Made by a program: the position numbers and the translations under genes. Shown here piece after piece: positions 18,178 to 25,562 of a stretch of DNA of 30,429 nt. Under the pieces are notes generated by a model that saw only the letters and a list, made by a program, of their open reading frames with translations, searched no databases and was not told the origin of the DNA. Each line of letters opens with the position of its first letter. The stretch's first letter is position 1. Source of the stretch: an uncultured Clostridia bacterium (GTDB lineage: Bacteria; Bacillota; Clostridia; TANB77; CAG-508); assembly GCA_934183045.1 (NCBI GenBank), contig CAKPRW010000007.1:1-30429 (forward strand), written 5' to 3'.

Positions 18178-18396
18178 TTATCCTCCATTATTTGGCATAT
18201 GTGTTACAACATCTTCATAAATTTCTCTCATTTTACTATCATCTGTATTATATTGTTCCTCTATTATTTGTTGTTGTCTTTTTTGACTATTTAACTTAGA
18301 TTGATTTCTCATAAATACGCCTACTAATATTACTAATATAAGTAAGCATGAACATAAAACATAAATTGTTATGGAACCTCTTTCGTTTTTTCGCAT
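18178..18396 (-). CDS. Small pilin-like single-pass membrane protein, 72 aa
   Basis: The protein starts [14 protein letters not shown] and has one hydrophobic helix (about residues 8-28), then a charged tail ending HMPNNGG. The short basic leader followed by RGSITIYV resembles TadE or pseudopilin-type N-termini in Firmicutes, but it lacks further recognisable domains and no pilus genes are nearby. AAAGGA precedes the ATG, and a promoter with TATAAT lies just upstream. It is the first gene of a likely operon with trmB and the DUF4116 gene. Function unknown. Confidence 0.65.
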   Translation of the reverse strand: MRKNERGSITIYVLCSCLLILVILVGVFMRNQSKLNSQKRQQQIIEEQYNTDDSKMREIYEDVVTHMPNNGG

Positions 18397-18426
18397 TTGT
18401 TTAATTCCTTTCTTTTTATTGATATT

Positions 18427-18455
18427 ATTATATATATTAATTCGTTTAAAATCAA
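18427..18455 (-). promoter_or_regulatory. Promoter for the small membrane protein, trmB, DUF4116 operon
   Basis: On the minus strand TTGATT (18450-18455) and TATAAT (18427-18432) are spaced by 17 bases, about 30 bases upstream of the first start codon. Confidence 0.6.
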
Positions 18456-18550
18456 GTAATTTTTATTAACAGCTACTAATACTTAAAAATTGCTAATTAT
18501 TTATTTTCAGAACTCATAACTTTCAAATTTTTGTTAAAAAATTCGACTGT

Positions 18551-18579
18551 TTGACATTAGTTCCAGATTAAATTATAAT
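18551..18579 (+). promoter_or_regulatory. Full-consensus promoter for the RluA-type gene
   Basis: TTGACA (18551-18556) and TATAAT (18574-18579) match sigma-A consensus exactly with the ideal 17-base spacer, 33 bases before the start codon. Confidence 0.75.
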
Positions 18580-18611
18580 TTAAAAATAACAATATTTTTT
18601 GGAGAATAAAT

Positions 18612-19493
18612 ATGAATTTAACTTATACTTCAACACAAGAAAACATATCAGAAACAATTAATGATGTTTTAATAAACGAATTCGATCTTTCAAATAGATT
18701 AAGAACAAAATTAATAAGAAATAATTTAATTACTTTAAATAACAATATAGTTGATACAAGAACTTCTATAAAAAAAGGAGATACAATAAAAATAGATTTA
18801 TCATTTAGTGAGAACAATTCTAATATAGTTCCAACTCAAATGGATCTAGATATATTATATGAAGATAAGTGGTTTATAGTTGTCAATAAACCTGCACATA
18901 TTGCAGTACATCCATCTAATTTACATTACAATGATTCTTTGTCTAATGGTATAAAATACTACTTTGACAAAATTGGATTAAAGAAAAAAATAAGACCAGT
19001 TAATAGACTGGATTTAAACACTTCTGGAATTGTAATTTTCGCAAAAAGCGAATATATTCATGAACAATTTTCAAAACAAATGCTTAACAACACTTTTAAA
19101 AAAGAATATTTGTGTATCGTATCAGGTAAACTGTCTGAATCTTCTGGTACAATTAATTTACCAATTGCCAGAAAATGTAACAGTATTATTGAAAGATGTA
19201 TTGATTTAGAAAAAGGTAAGAATAGTATAACACATTTTAAAGTTTTAAATGTATTTGACAATTATTCATTAATTAAATGTATTTTAGAGACTGGAAGAAC
19301 ACATCAAATAAGAGTTCATTTGTCTGCTATTGGTCATCCACTTCTGGGAGATTCATTATATGGTCAAGAATCTAATCTGATCAAAAGGCAAGCTTTACAT
19401 AGTTGTAAAATTGAGTTATTTCATCCTGTTTTTAAAAAAACAATGGTATTTGAGTGTGATTTACCTTCTGATATGAAAAACTTACTAAAATAA
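18612..19493 (+). CDS. RluA-family pseudouridine synthase
   Basis: The 293-aa protein isomerises specific uridines in rRNA or tRNA to pseudouridine. An N-terminal S4-like RNA-binding region (about 10-70) precedes the catalytic domain. The latter has motif I-type WFIVVNKPAHIAVHPS, the catalytic Asp motif PVNRLDLNTSGIVIFAK, and ETGRTHQIRVHLSAIGHPLLGD. Its RluA subgroup and target position cannot be assigned by eye. The start has GGAG ten bases upstream and a consensus promoter. It stands alone on the plus strand and converges on trxA, with a long inverted repeat between them. Confidence 0.92.
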   Translation: MNLTYTSTQENISETINDVLINEFDLSNRLRTKLIRNNLITLNNNIVDTRTSIKKGDTIKIDLSFSENNSNIVPTQMDLDILYEDKWFIVVNKPAHIAVHPSNLHYNDSLSNGIKYYFDKIGLKKKIRPVNRLDLNTSGIVIFAKSEYIHEQFSKQMLNNTFKKEYLCIVSGKLSESSGTINLPIARKCNSIIERCIDLEKGKNSITHFKVLNVFDNYSLIKCILETGRTHQIRVHLSAIGHPLLGDSLYGQESNLIKRQALHSCKIELFHPVFKKTMVFECDLPSDMKNLLK

Positions 19494-19504
19494 GAAAAAT
19501 AAAA

Positions 19505-19605
19505 AAAGGATATTGTATATAAATTATAAAACTATTTGTAGAAAATACTTTAAAAATAAAAATTTCAAAATACAAAAGTACAATAATCTATATATAATAT
19601 CCCTT
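19505..19605. repeat. Long-range inverted repeat between rluA-type gene and trxA
   Basis: GGATATTGTATATA (19508-19521) pairs with TATATATAATATCC (19589-19602) with one wobble, extended by AAA/TTT outside, around a 67-base AT-rich loop. The inner part has shorter matches (TTTGTA with TACAAA; TACTTT with AAAGTA). It fills the whole gap between two converging genes and could be a terminator for both or a small decayed mobile element. Confidence 0.5.
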
Positions 19606-19620
19606 TATTAATTTAATAAG

Positions 19621-19941
19621 TTAGACATTTTTATTAATAAATTCAATTAATTCTTCTTTATCTCTTAATCCAACCAAGTTTCTCACAACTTCTCCATTTT
19701 TTAAAAATACAAGAGTTGGAATACTTGAGATTCCATATTTCATAGCCAAGTTATTTTCTTCATCAACATTAACTTTGAAAATATTAATACTATTTGAAGT
19801 TTCGTCTGCAACTGATTCTACTATTGGTCCCATTTGTTTGCATGGTCCACACCAATCAGCATAAAAATCTATTAATACTGGTTTAGTAGAATTCAAAACT
19901 TCTTTGTCAAAATTCTCTTCAGATATATTTGAAATCTTCAT
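19621..19941 (-). CDS. trxA: Thioredoxin
   Basis: The 106-aa protein is a classic thioredoxin with the redox-active site WCGPCK (Cys31, Cys34), preceded by LIDFYADW and followed by the cis-proline motif SIPTLVFLKNG. It reduces protein disulfides in the cytoplasm. It lies 43 bases downstream of the reductase gene on the same strand, and the pair forms an operon. The ATG follows AGGAGG. Nothing unusual is seen in the thioredoxin itself. Confidence 0.97.
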   Translation of the reverse strand: MKISNISEENFDKEVLNSTKPVLIDFYADWCGPCKQMGPIVESVADETSNSINIFKVNVDEENNLAMKYGISSIPTLVFLKNGEVVRNLVGLRDKEELIEFINKNV

Positions 19942-19984
19942 TATGATCCTCCTTTCAAACTAGCATTTTAAATATATAATTATA

Positions 19985-20854
19985 TTAATTAGCATGTTTT
20001 TTAACATATTTTATTGATTCTAATCCAGCAATTGTACCTTCATATACAGCTTTCGAAACTTGTAATAATCCTCCTGTACAATCTCCACATGCATATAATC
20101 CTTTTACGTTTGTTTCCATCTTTTCATTTACCGATATAGCGTTATTTTTTATTATTACACCTAATTTTTTTGCAAATTCTAAACTTCCTGCAACTCCTTG
20201 TGCTACAAATATGCCATCTATACTATGAGATTCTGTCCCATCTTCAAATTCAATGTTTTCTACTCTTTCTTCACCTTTGATTTCTTTTATCTTTTTAGTA
20301 TTAATAGAAACATTTTCTGCTCTAATTTCTGGTGCAACTTGTCCATTAGTTAAAATAGTTACATGTTTTGCAATATTTATTAGATCATTAGTTTCAGATA
20401 TTGCATAATTTCCACTTCCAATTACACAAACTTCTTTATTTTTATAAAAAAATCCATCACATATTGCACAATAACTAATTCCTTTTCCTTCAAACTCGTC
20501 TATTCCTTTTATGCTTGGTTTGTTCTTTTTATTTCCTGTTGCTAGTATAACTGATTTTGATTTATAATTCCCCTTTGTTGTAGTAATATAAAATATTTTA
20601 TCCAAATTTTCAATTTTAATTACTTCTTCTTTTTTTATTTCAACTCCGATTTTTTCTGCTTGTCCTATTCCAGAATCATATAATTCTTTTCCAGTAATTT
20701 TATTTTTAAATCCATAATAATTTTCTATGGCATCTGTTTTTTCCAAACTAGATTTGTCACTATAAAAAACAAGAGGCTTTAAGTTTGATCTTTTTATATA
20801 TAAGCTAGCAGATATTCCCGCAGGCCCTGCTCCAACTATTATTACATCATACAT
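19985..20854 (-). CDS. Thioredoxin reductase-like flavoprotein, probably of the ferredoxin-dependent type
   Basis: The 289-aa protein has the FAD motif VGAGPAGISASLY (7-19), the redox CxxC in YCAICDGFF (Cys129, Cys132) and the C-terminal FAD motif YACGDCTGG. It should reduce the thioredoxin encoded just downstream. However, it is shorter than NADPH-dependent TrxB (about 305-320 aa), and the segment that normally holds HRRDxFR is replaced by HVTILTNGQ (about 164-172). The second nucleotide motif is GSGNYAIS rather than GGGNSA. These features match the clostridial ferredoxin-linked flavin thioredoxin reductases, which lack NADPH binding. Electron donor is therefore probably ferredoxin, by inference. 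The start follows AAAGGG. Confidence 0.88.
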   Translation of the reverse strand: MYDVIIVGAGPAGISASLYIKRSNLKPLVFYSDKSSLEKTDAIENYYGFKNKITGKELYDSGIGQAEKIGVEIKKEEVIKIENLDKIFYITTTKGNYKSKSVILATGNKKNKPSIKGIDEFEGKGISYCAICDGFFYKNKEVCVIGSGNYAISETNDLINIAKHVTILTNGQVAPEIRAENVSINTKKIKEIKGEERVENIEFEDGTESHSIDGIFVAQGVAGSLEFAKKLGVIIKNNAISVNEKMETNVKGLYACGDCTGGLLQVSKAVYEGTIAGLESIKYVKKHAN

Positions 20855-20877
20855 ATGTGTACCCTTTCTTTTTTTCG

Positions 20878-20906
20878 ATTATAACACCTAAAAAAACCTA
20901 ATGCAA
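20878..20906 (-). promoter_or_regulatory. Promoter for the reductase-trxA operon
   Basis: On the minus strand TTGCAT (20901-20906) and TATAAT (20878-20883) are separated by 17 bases, 24 bases before the start codon. Confidence 0.6.
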
Positions 20907-20997
20907 TATATCGTTTTACTAATCCACATATTTTCTATACGAAAATTCATTTTTTTACACGAATAAATAGATAAAATTAAACTAGTTTTATTTTTTT

Positions 20998-21034
20998 AAC
21001 TATCTCTAACTTAGTTAAGAAGCTAGAGATAGTT
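20998..21034 (+). terminator. Hairpin with T-run on the plus strand
   Basis: AACTATCTCTA (20998-21008) and TAGAGATAGTT (21024-21034) are fully complementary, with a smaller CTTA/TAAG match inside. The run of T follows on the plus strand only (21033-21037); on the minus strand the hairpin is followed by A-rich DNA. It may still end gerQ transcription, but the polarity would better suit an unseen plus-strand transcript. Confidence 0.6.
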
Positions 21035-21050
21035 TTTATATTATATATTT

Positions 21051-21382
21051 TTAGTAATAATGATATCTATTATTCATGTTTCCATATGCTCCTGTTGTAG
21101 ATATAGTAATAAATTTAATTGAATAAATATCACAATATACCAGACTATCATTTTCAAAAGGACGTAACAATATATAACTCGCTCCTACATCTTCTAAAAT
21201 CCCTATTCTATCTACTAGATTATTTGTACCAATCAAAACTCAACTCTCATTAATTTGCCTATTTGTTCTTTTAAAAATGCCGGTGTGTAAATAGGATTAG
21301 TTAAAATTTCAGGTATATTATTTTGTTCTGCTCCTTGCCTATTTTCTCTTTGATTTAAATTTTTTTCTTCTGAAAGTTCCAT
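21051..21382 (-). pseudogene. gerQ: Spore coat protein GerQ-like, frameshifted by one missing base
   Basis: The first frame starts at ATG 21380-21382 behind AAAGGAG, encodes an acidic Asn/Gln-rich leader then NIPEILTNPIYTPAFLKEQI and GKLMRVEF, and hits TGA. The next frame continues as LIGTNNLVDRIGILEDVGAS and ILLRPFENDSLVYCDIYSIKF. Joined by adding one T to the run at 21235-21238, this gives a 110-aa protein whose C-terminal layout (GILEDVG, then a loop, then IYSIKFI) fits GerQ. GerQ is a coat protein cross-linked by transglutaminase and needed for CwlJ function in Bacillus germination. It follows the cwlJ-like gene by 18 bases, the arrangement known in some bacilli. The break may be a homopolymer error or a real loss. 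Confidence 0.68.
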
Positions 21383-21400
21383 TGCTATTTCTCCTTTCAT

Positions 21401-21847
21401 TTAAGTTTGTGAATATTTTTGAGTCGGCCTATAAAAACAATGATTACCAAATCTAGTATGAAAAGTTCCTGATCCATTGCTTGGAAATATACTACTACAT
21501 GTAGGTTTAAACGGGTTTAAATACCACAAACACTCTCCTATTTCATTAAGTTTATTTCCAGCTAACGCCCAATCCGCAATATAATAATGTATTTCTGTTG
21601 GTGTCATATTATAAATATTTTGTGGATTATATGTATTTCTTAGTGTTTCTGTTGCGCAATCAAATTGACCTTGTTGGAATAAAATATTTCTTATATTTTC
21701 ACCTTGTGATATTCTAGAATATTCTCCTTCTTCTACATTAACACGATTCATAATAACTGTAGCAACTGCTTTCATTCCATTGTCACCTTCTCCTCCTGCT
21801 TCGCATTGAACCATTCTGGCAATTAATTCTCTTTCAGAATAGGCCAT
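21401..21847 (-). CDS. cwlJ: CwlJ-like spore cortex-lytic cell wall hydrolase
   Basis: The 148-aa protein is a single Hydrolase_2 (SleB/CwlJ) domain: ELIARMVQCEAGGEGDNGMK with the probable catalytic Glu in CEAGGE, then VATVIMNRV, QGQFDCA and the ending HTRFGNHCFYRPTQ. It degrades spore cortex peptidoglycan during germination. No signal peptide or peptidoglycan-binding domain is present, which favours CwlJ (made in the mother cell and deposited on the coat) over SleB. It is followed by gerQ, whose product localises or activates CwlJ in Bacillus. The ATG has GAGGTGA upstream. A CATATAATA box about 35 bases before the start resembles a sigma-E/sigma-K -10 element, but no good -35 was found. Confidence 0.9.
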   Translation of the reverse strand: MAYSERELIARMVQCEAGGEGDNGMKAVATVIMNRVNVEEGEYSRISQGENIRNILFQQGQFDCATETLRNTYNPQNIYNMTPTEIHYYIADWALAGNKLNEIGECLWYLNPFKPTCSSIFPSNGSGTFHTRFGNHCFYRPTQKYSQT

Positions 21848-21890
21848 AATCTCACCTCTAAACTTATTATATTAATTATTATATGATTTG

Positions 21891-21919
21891 TTTCTTTTTT
21901 TAATTTATTATGCTATACT
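21891..21919 (+). promoter_or_regulatory. Possible extended -10 promoter for the YcxB-like gene
   Basis: TGCTATACT (21911-21919) is an extended -10 sequence; the -35 (TTTCTT at 21891-21896) is poor. If correct, it lies within the longest open frame and supports the shorter TTG start downstream. Confidence 0.38.
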
Positions 21920-21935
21920 TTTTTTGGTGATTATT

Positions 21936-22454
21936 TTGAAAGTATTATTTAAAAATAGAACTAAATATAGTGAAGAAGTATATAATCAATTTCTTAAATT
22001 TCATAGAAATAAATTCAAATTTTCTTATACTCTTTATACTGCTTTAATTATGATTGCACTATTTTACTTTATTTCAATGCAAGTTATTTATCATAACTTA
22101 ACATTAGCTATTGTTCTTTGTATAGTAATGAGTGTATTCTTTTTATGGAGATATTTAAAACCAATATCGGAAGTTTCTAAAGATTATAAAAGTGATACTA
22201 TTCAACAACAGCAATCTTTTACATTTCTTTTCTATTCAAATCATTTTATAATTAGAAATAATATGTGTTATGAAAGTATAAAATATTCAAATTTACATCG
22301 TATTTTTGAAACTAATGACTTTTTTTATTTATATATTGATAAAAGACATTCTTATATAATTTCAAAATCTGGTTTTCTTAAAGGTACTTCTAATGATTTT
22401 GCTAGTTTTATAAAAAAGAAAAACTTTTTTAAATATAAACAAATCCACGAATAA
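21936..22454 (+). CDS. YcxB-like membrane protein
   Basis: The 172-aa protein begins MKVLFKNRTKYSEEVYNQFL (TTG start), has two membrane helices (about residues 30-75), and a C-terminal domain with FLFYSNHFIIRN, then YSNLHRIFETNDFFYLYIDK and YIISKSGF. That layout is typical of the YcxB family, whose function is unknown. A longer frame opens at TTG 21888, but the shorter start has GGTGA five bases upstream, fits the usual family N-terminus and lies downstream of the likely promoter. A terminator hairpin overlaps the stop codon. It is transcribed divergently from cwlJ. Confidence 0.72.
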   Translation: MKVLFKNRTKYSEEVYNQFLKFHRNKFKFSYTLYTALIMIALFYFISMQVIYHNLTLAIVLCIVMSVFFLWRYLKPISEVSKDYKSDTIQQQQSFTFLFYSNHFIIRNNMCYESIKYSNLHRIFETNDFFYLYIDKRHSYIISKSGFLKGTSNDFASFIKKKNFFKYKQIHE

Positions 22455-22468
22455 GTTCGTGGTTTTTT
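22445..22468 (+). terminator. Rho-independent terminator of the YcxB-like gene
   Basis: CCACGAA (22445-22451), a TAAG loop and TTCGTGG (22456-22462) are followed by TTTTTT. The stop codon is the loop. Confidence 0.9.
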
Positions 22469-22523
22469 ATTTGCATTTAAAAATAGTAAATAAAATATTT
22501 TTATTAAATATACAAACAAATAT

Positions 22524-22552
22524 TTGACTTTTAAATTTTTGAATGTTATAAT
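22524..22552 (+). promoter_or_regulatory. Promoter for the radical-SAM/glycosylase-like pair
   Basis: TTGACT (22524-22529) and a perfect TATAAT (22547-22552) with a 17-base spacer lie 30 bases upstream of the start codon. The promoter looks constitutive; no SOS box was seen. Confidence 0.7.
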
Positions 22553-22582
22553 GAAACAAATATTTGGTTTAGGGTGATATAA

Positions 22583-23881
22583 ATGGATGTTTTTGATAAA
22601 CTAAAAATTCTTTCAGATTCCGCTAAATACGATGCTTCTTGTAGTTCTAGTGGTAGCAAAAGAAAAAATCAAAATAATGGAATCGGCAACGGTAATTTTT
22701 CAGGAATTTGTCATAGTTGGGGTGCAGATGGTAGATGTATCTCATTACTTAAAATTTTATTTACAAATTGTTGTATGTATGATTGTAAATATTGCATTAA
22801 TCGTTGTACAAATTCTGTCAGGCGTGCCACTTTCACACCAAAAGAAGTAGCTGATCTAACTATCAATTTTTATAAAAGAAATTATATTGAAGGATTGTTT
22901 TTAAGTTCTGCTGTTATAAAATCACCTGACTATACAATGGAAATGTTAATTCAAAGTGTTTCTATTCTAAGAAATGAATATAATTTTCACGGATATATTC
23001 ATTGTAAAACTATTCCTGGTTGTAGCCAAGAATTAATTGATCAACTAGGAAAATTAGTGGATAGACTTAGTATTAATATAGAACTTCCTTCTAACAATAG
23101 TTTAAAATTATTAGCTCCACAAAAAGAAAAATCTGGTATTTTAAAACCAATGTCATATATAGCACAAAATATTAAACAAAACAAATTAGATACTAATAAG
23201 TTCAAAAATAACTTTGTACCAGCAGGTCAAACTACACAACTCATTGTGGGTGCAACTCCCGAAAGTGATCTAAAAATACTTAAACTTTCTGAAGGTTTGT
23301 ATGATAAATTAAATTTAAAAAGAATATATTACTCTGCATATATAAGTATAAATAACGATAAAAATTTACCCACTCTAGATTCCCCTCCTTTACTTAGAGA
23401 AAATAGATTATATCAGGCAGATTGGTTGCTTCGATTTTATGGATTTAGAGCAGATGAATTACTAGACGAGACTCATCCAAACTTTAACAACATTCTAGAT
23501 CCCAAATGTGATTGGGCTATGCGACATATTGATTTATTTCCTGTTGAAATAAATACTGCTGATTATTTAACATTACTCAGAATTCCTGGCATTGGCGTTA
23601 TTTCTGCCAAAAAAATAATTAAAGCAAGACGTGAATTTTTATTAGATTTTGATTCTTTAAAGAAATTAGGAGTTACAATAAAAAGAGCTAAATATTTTAT
23701 TACCTGTAAAGGAAAATATTTTGAAAAAGTATATAAATTTAATAAAAATTTCATAGAAACAAATTTAATTTATCAAGAACGATTGAGTTTACCTGAATCT
23801 AATTTTGAACAATTATCACTATTTGAAAAATTGCAACCAACAAAGGAGGATAAAATAAAATGTCTAACTGGAAGCTTATAA
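22583..23881 (+). CDS. Putative DNA modification/repair radical SAM protein (TIGR03916 type)
   Basis: The 432-aa protein has the radical-SAM cluster motif CMYDCKYC (CxxxCxxC, about residues 69-76) after a conserved CHSWGADGRCISLLKILFTN segment. A TIM-barrel-like core follows, and a C-terminal helix-hairpin-helix (EINTADYLTLLRIPGIGVIS) typical of DNA-binding proteins. This matches the family named for its link with a uracil-DNA-glycosylase-like protein, and that partner is the next gene, overlapping by 22 bases. The enzyme presumably makes a radical on S-adenosylmethionine to act on DNA or a base, but its reaction is not established as far as I know. AGGGTGAT precedes the ATG. Confidence 0.92.
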   Translation: MDVFDKLKILSDSAKYDASCSSSGSKRKNQNNGIGNGNFSGICHSWGADGRCISLLKILFTNCCMYDCKYCINRCTNSVRRATFTPKEVADLTINFYKRNYIEGLFLSSAVIKSPDYTMEMLIQSVSILRNEYNFHGYIHCKTIPGCSQELIDQLGKLVDRLSINIELPSNNSLKLLAPQKEKSGILKPMSYIAQNIKQNKLDTNKFKNNFVPAGQTTQLIVGATPESDLKILKLSEGLYDKLNLKRIYYSAYISINNDKNLPTLDSPPLLRENRLYQADWLLRFYGFRADELLDETHPNFNNILDPKCDWAMRHIDLFPVEINTADYLTLLRIPGIGVISAKKIIKARREFLLDFDSLKKLGVTIKRAKYFITCKGKYFEKVYKFNKNFIETNLIYQERLSLPESNFEQLSLFEKLQPTKEDKIKCLTGSL

Positions 23882-24624
23882 ACAAAACATATTTATACGA
23901 TGGAACTTTTGACGGCTTTTTAACAATAGTATTTAACAGTTATTCCCAAAAAACTTTGCCACAAAAAATATTTGCTAAATCAACATATATTCCTAATTTT
24001 TTAGATAAAACATTATACATAGAAACAGACATAGAAAAATCTCAAAGAGTATTTGCAGGAATAGAAAAAACAATTGGATATGATGCTCTTTATAATGCTT
24101 ATTATGCTTTTCTTTCTAATGAAAATGAAAAGGAATTATATTTATTAAAATATTTATGTGATGGATTTTCTGTTGGCCCTAAAATTAATAATAGAATTAC
24201 TATTTCATATGTATTTAAAGTTATAAATATGAGAAAAAGAGCTCTTGCTGAGTGTCACAAATTTAAGGGTTTACTTAGATTTCAAGAGATAAGTCAAAAT
24301 TTATATTATGCCTCTATACACCCTGATAATAATATTATAGAACCATTGGGGCATCACTTTATAAAACGTTTGCCTAGTCAAAATTTTATTATTCATGACA
24401 AAAATAGAGATCTTTGCTTATTATATAACTGTAAAGAATATAAAATAATAAGTAGTGCCAATCTAAATATTCCTGATATTTCTGAAAATGAACAAAAATA
24501 TCAGGAACTTTGGAAATTATTTTTTAAAACTATTTCTATAAAAGAAAGAACAAATCCTAGATGTCAAATGCAATACATGCCAAAAAAATATTGGAAAGAT
24601 TTAATAGAAAATCCTTTATCTTAA
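23860..24624 (+). CDS. DUF4130 / radical-SAM-linked uracil-DNA-glycosylase-like protein
   Basis: The 254-aa protein matches TIGR03915, the partner of the preceding radical-SAM enzyme. Recognisable stretches are TYLYDGTFDGFLTIVFNSY at the N-terminus, VNMRKRALAECHKFKGLLRF-like residues in the middle (here INMRKRA, then HKFKGLLRF), HPDNNIIEPLGHHFIKRLPS, and RTNPRCQMQYMPKKYWKDL at the C-terminus. A distant relation to the uracil-DNA glycosylase fold is the family's usual description; its substrate is not known. The start lies 22 bases inside the upstream gene behind AGGAGG, so both are translated in tight coupling. It converges on the nucleotidase gene with a 9-base overlap of the ends. Confidence 0.9.
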   Translation: MSNWKLINKTYLYDGTFDGFLTIVFNSYSQKTLPQKIFAKSTYIPNFLDKTLYIETDIEKSQRVFAGIEKTIGYDALYNAYYAFLSNENEKELYLLKYLCDGFSVGPKINNRITISYVFKVINMRKRALAECHKFKGLLRFQEISQNLYYASIHPDNNIIEPLGHHFIKRLPSQNFIIHDKNRDLCLLYNCKEYKIISSANLNIPDISENEQKYQELWKLFFKTISIKERTNPRCQMQYMPKKYWKDLIENPLS

Positions 24625-25401
24625 AACTAGATCATTTATGTTTTCAAATGTTGCATCTTCATTATTCAAAACAATGTCAAAATTTTGGTTATATACTTCT
24701 AAGTTATTATCGTTCATCAAAAAACCTACTGTTATAACATTTTCCAACTGTTCTTCTGGTACCATCTTCTTGTCTTCAATCAAATCTCCTACTAGTAAGC
24801 CATATTGTTTTTGGCTTATTTTTTCTTTAATATCTTCAGGTAATTTCCCTTCTATACTCTTATTTAATGGATGTATCATTTTACCTTCAAATTTACTCAT
24901 GTTTCCATTCATATCAAATTCAATAAAATTACTAATAATATACATGTTATCAAAATAACATTTGTTAATTTCTAATGTTTCTTTAATTACATTTCCAATT
25001 CCTGCCGATAAAATTATAAGAGGTATTTTATATTTATTAGCTTTTTCTAAAAATTCTTTTACACCTTTTCTAAATTTTATATTACTTTTATTTATTGATG
25101 TTTCTAGCTTTTCCTTTGTCAAATCATATTCATAATATAAGTTCATACATTGGTTATTCCATTCAATCATATATTTTTCTTTTTCAATCTTATCCATCTT
25201 ATAATCAATTTCAATTGGTCGATATTTTTGATAAATATCATTTAGTTGTTCTATAACCTCTGTTCCTAATGATATTCCACAGACATCCCATGAGTCTGAA
25301 CTATCAAATTCAGTTATAGTTTTATCAAAATCTAATATAATAAATAGGTTATCTTTATCAAAATTTAAACTTTTCAATTTATTTGTATTAATATATTTCA
25401 T
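24616..25401 (-). CDS. UMPH-1-like pyrimidine 5'-nucleotidase (HAD superfamily)
   Basis: The 261-aa protein has HAD motifs: FIILDFDKTITEFDS (nucleophile Asp in DFDKT), ILSAGIGNVIKET (motif II), and GLLVGDLIEDKKM (motif IV). The insert and overall length resemble eukaryotic cytosolic 5'-nucleotidase III (UMPH-1), which removes phosphate from pyrimidine nucleoside monophosphates; substrate in bacteria is inferred. The ATG at 25399-25401 (MKYINTNKLKSL) is preferred over a GTG four codons upstream. It is divergent from asd and convergent with the DUF4130 gene. Confidence 0.85.
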   Translation of the reverse strand: MKYINTNKLKSLNFDKDNLFIILDFDKTITEFDSSDSWDVCGISLGTEVIEQLNDIYQKYRPIEIDYKMDKIEKEKYMIEWNNQCMNLYYEYDLTKEKLETSINKSNIKFRKGVKEFLEKANKYKIPLIILSAGIGNVIKETLEINKCYFDNMYIISNFIEFDMNGNMSKFEGKMIHPLNKSIEGKLPEDIKEKISQKQYGLLVGDLIEDKKMVPEEQLENVITVGFLMNDNNLEVYNQNFDIVLNNEDATFENINDLVLR

Positions 25402-25562
25402 TTTTATTCTCACTTCTTATTTTTTGGTTTATATTTTAGATTTTACTATATCATCTCACAAAAAACAATATTTTATATTTGTTTTATTATTCAAAATGTT
25501 AGCAACTTTTTTATTTTTATGCATATTTTTTAATAATAAAACAAATTTGGAGGTAATATAAA

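Noticed and set aside
21888..21935. Longer start for the YcxB-like gene
   Set aside because: It lacks a ribosome binding site and overlaps the likely promoter; the family N-terminus fits the later TTG.
25414..25562. Upstream region of asd, examined for a lysine riboswitch or T-box
   Set aside because: No T-box GGTGG core, no lysine-riboswitch motifs and no terminator pair; plain AT-rich DNA.
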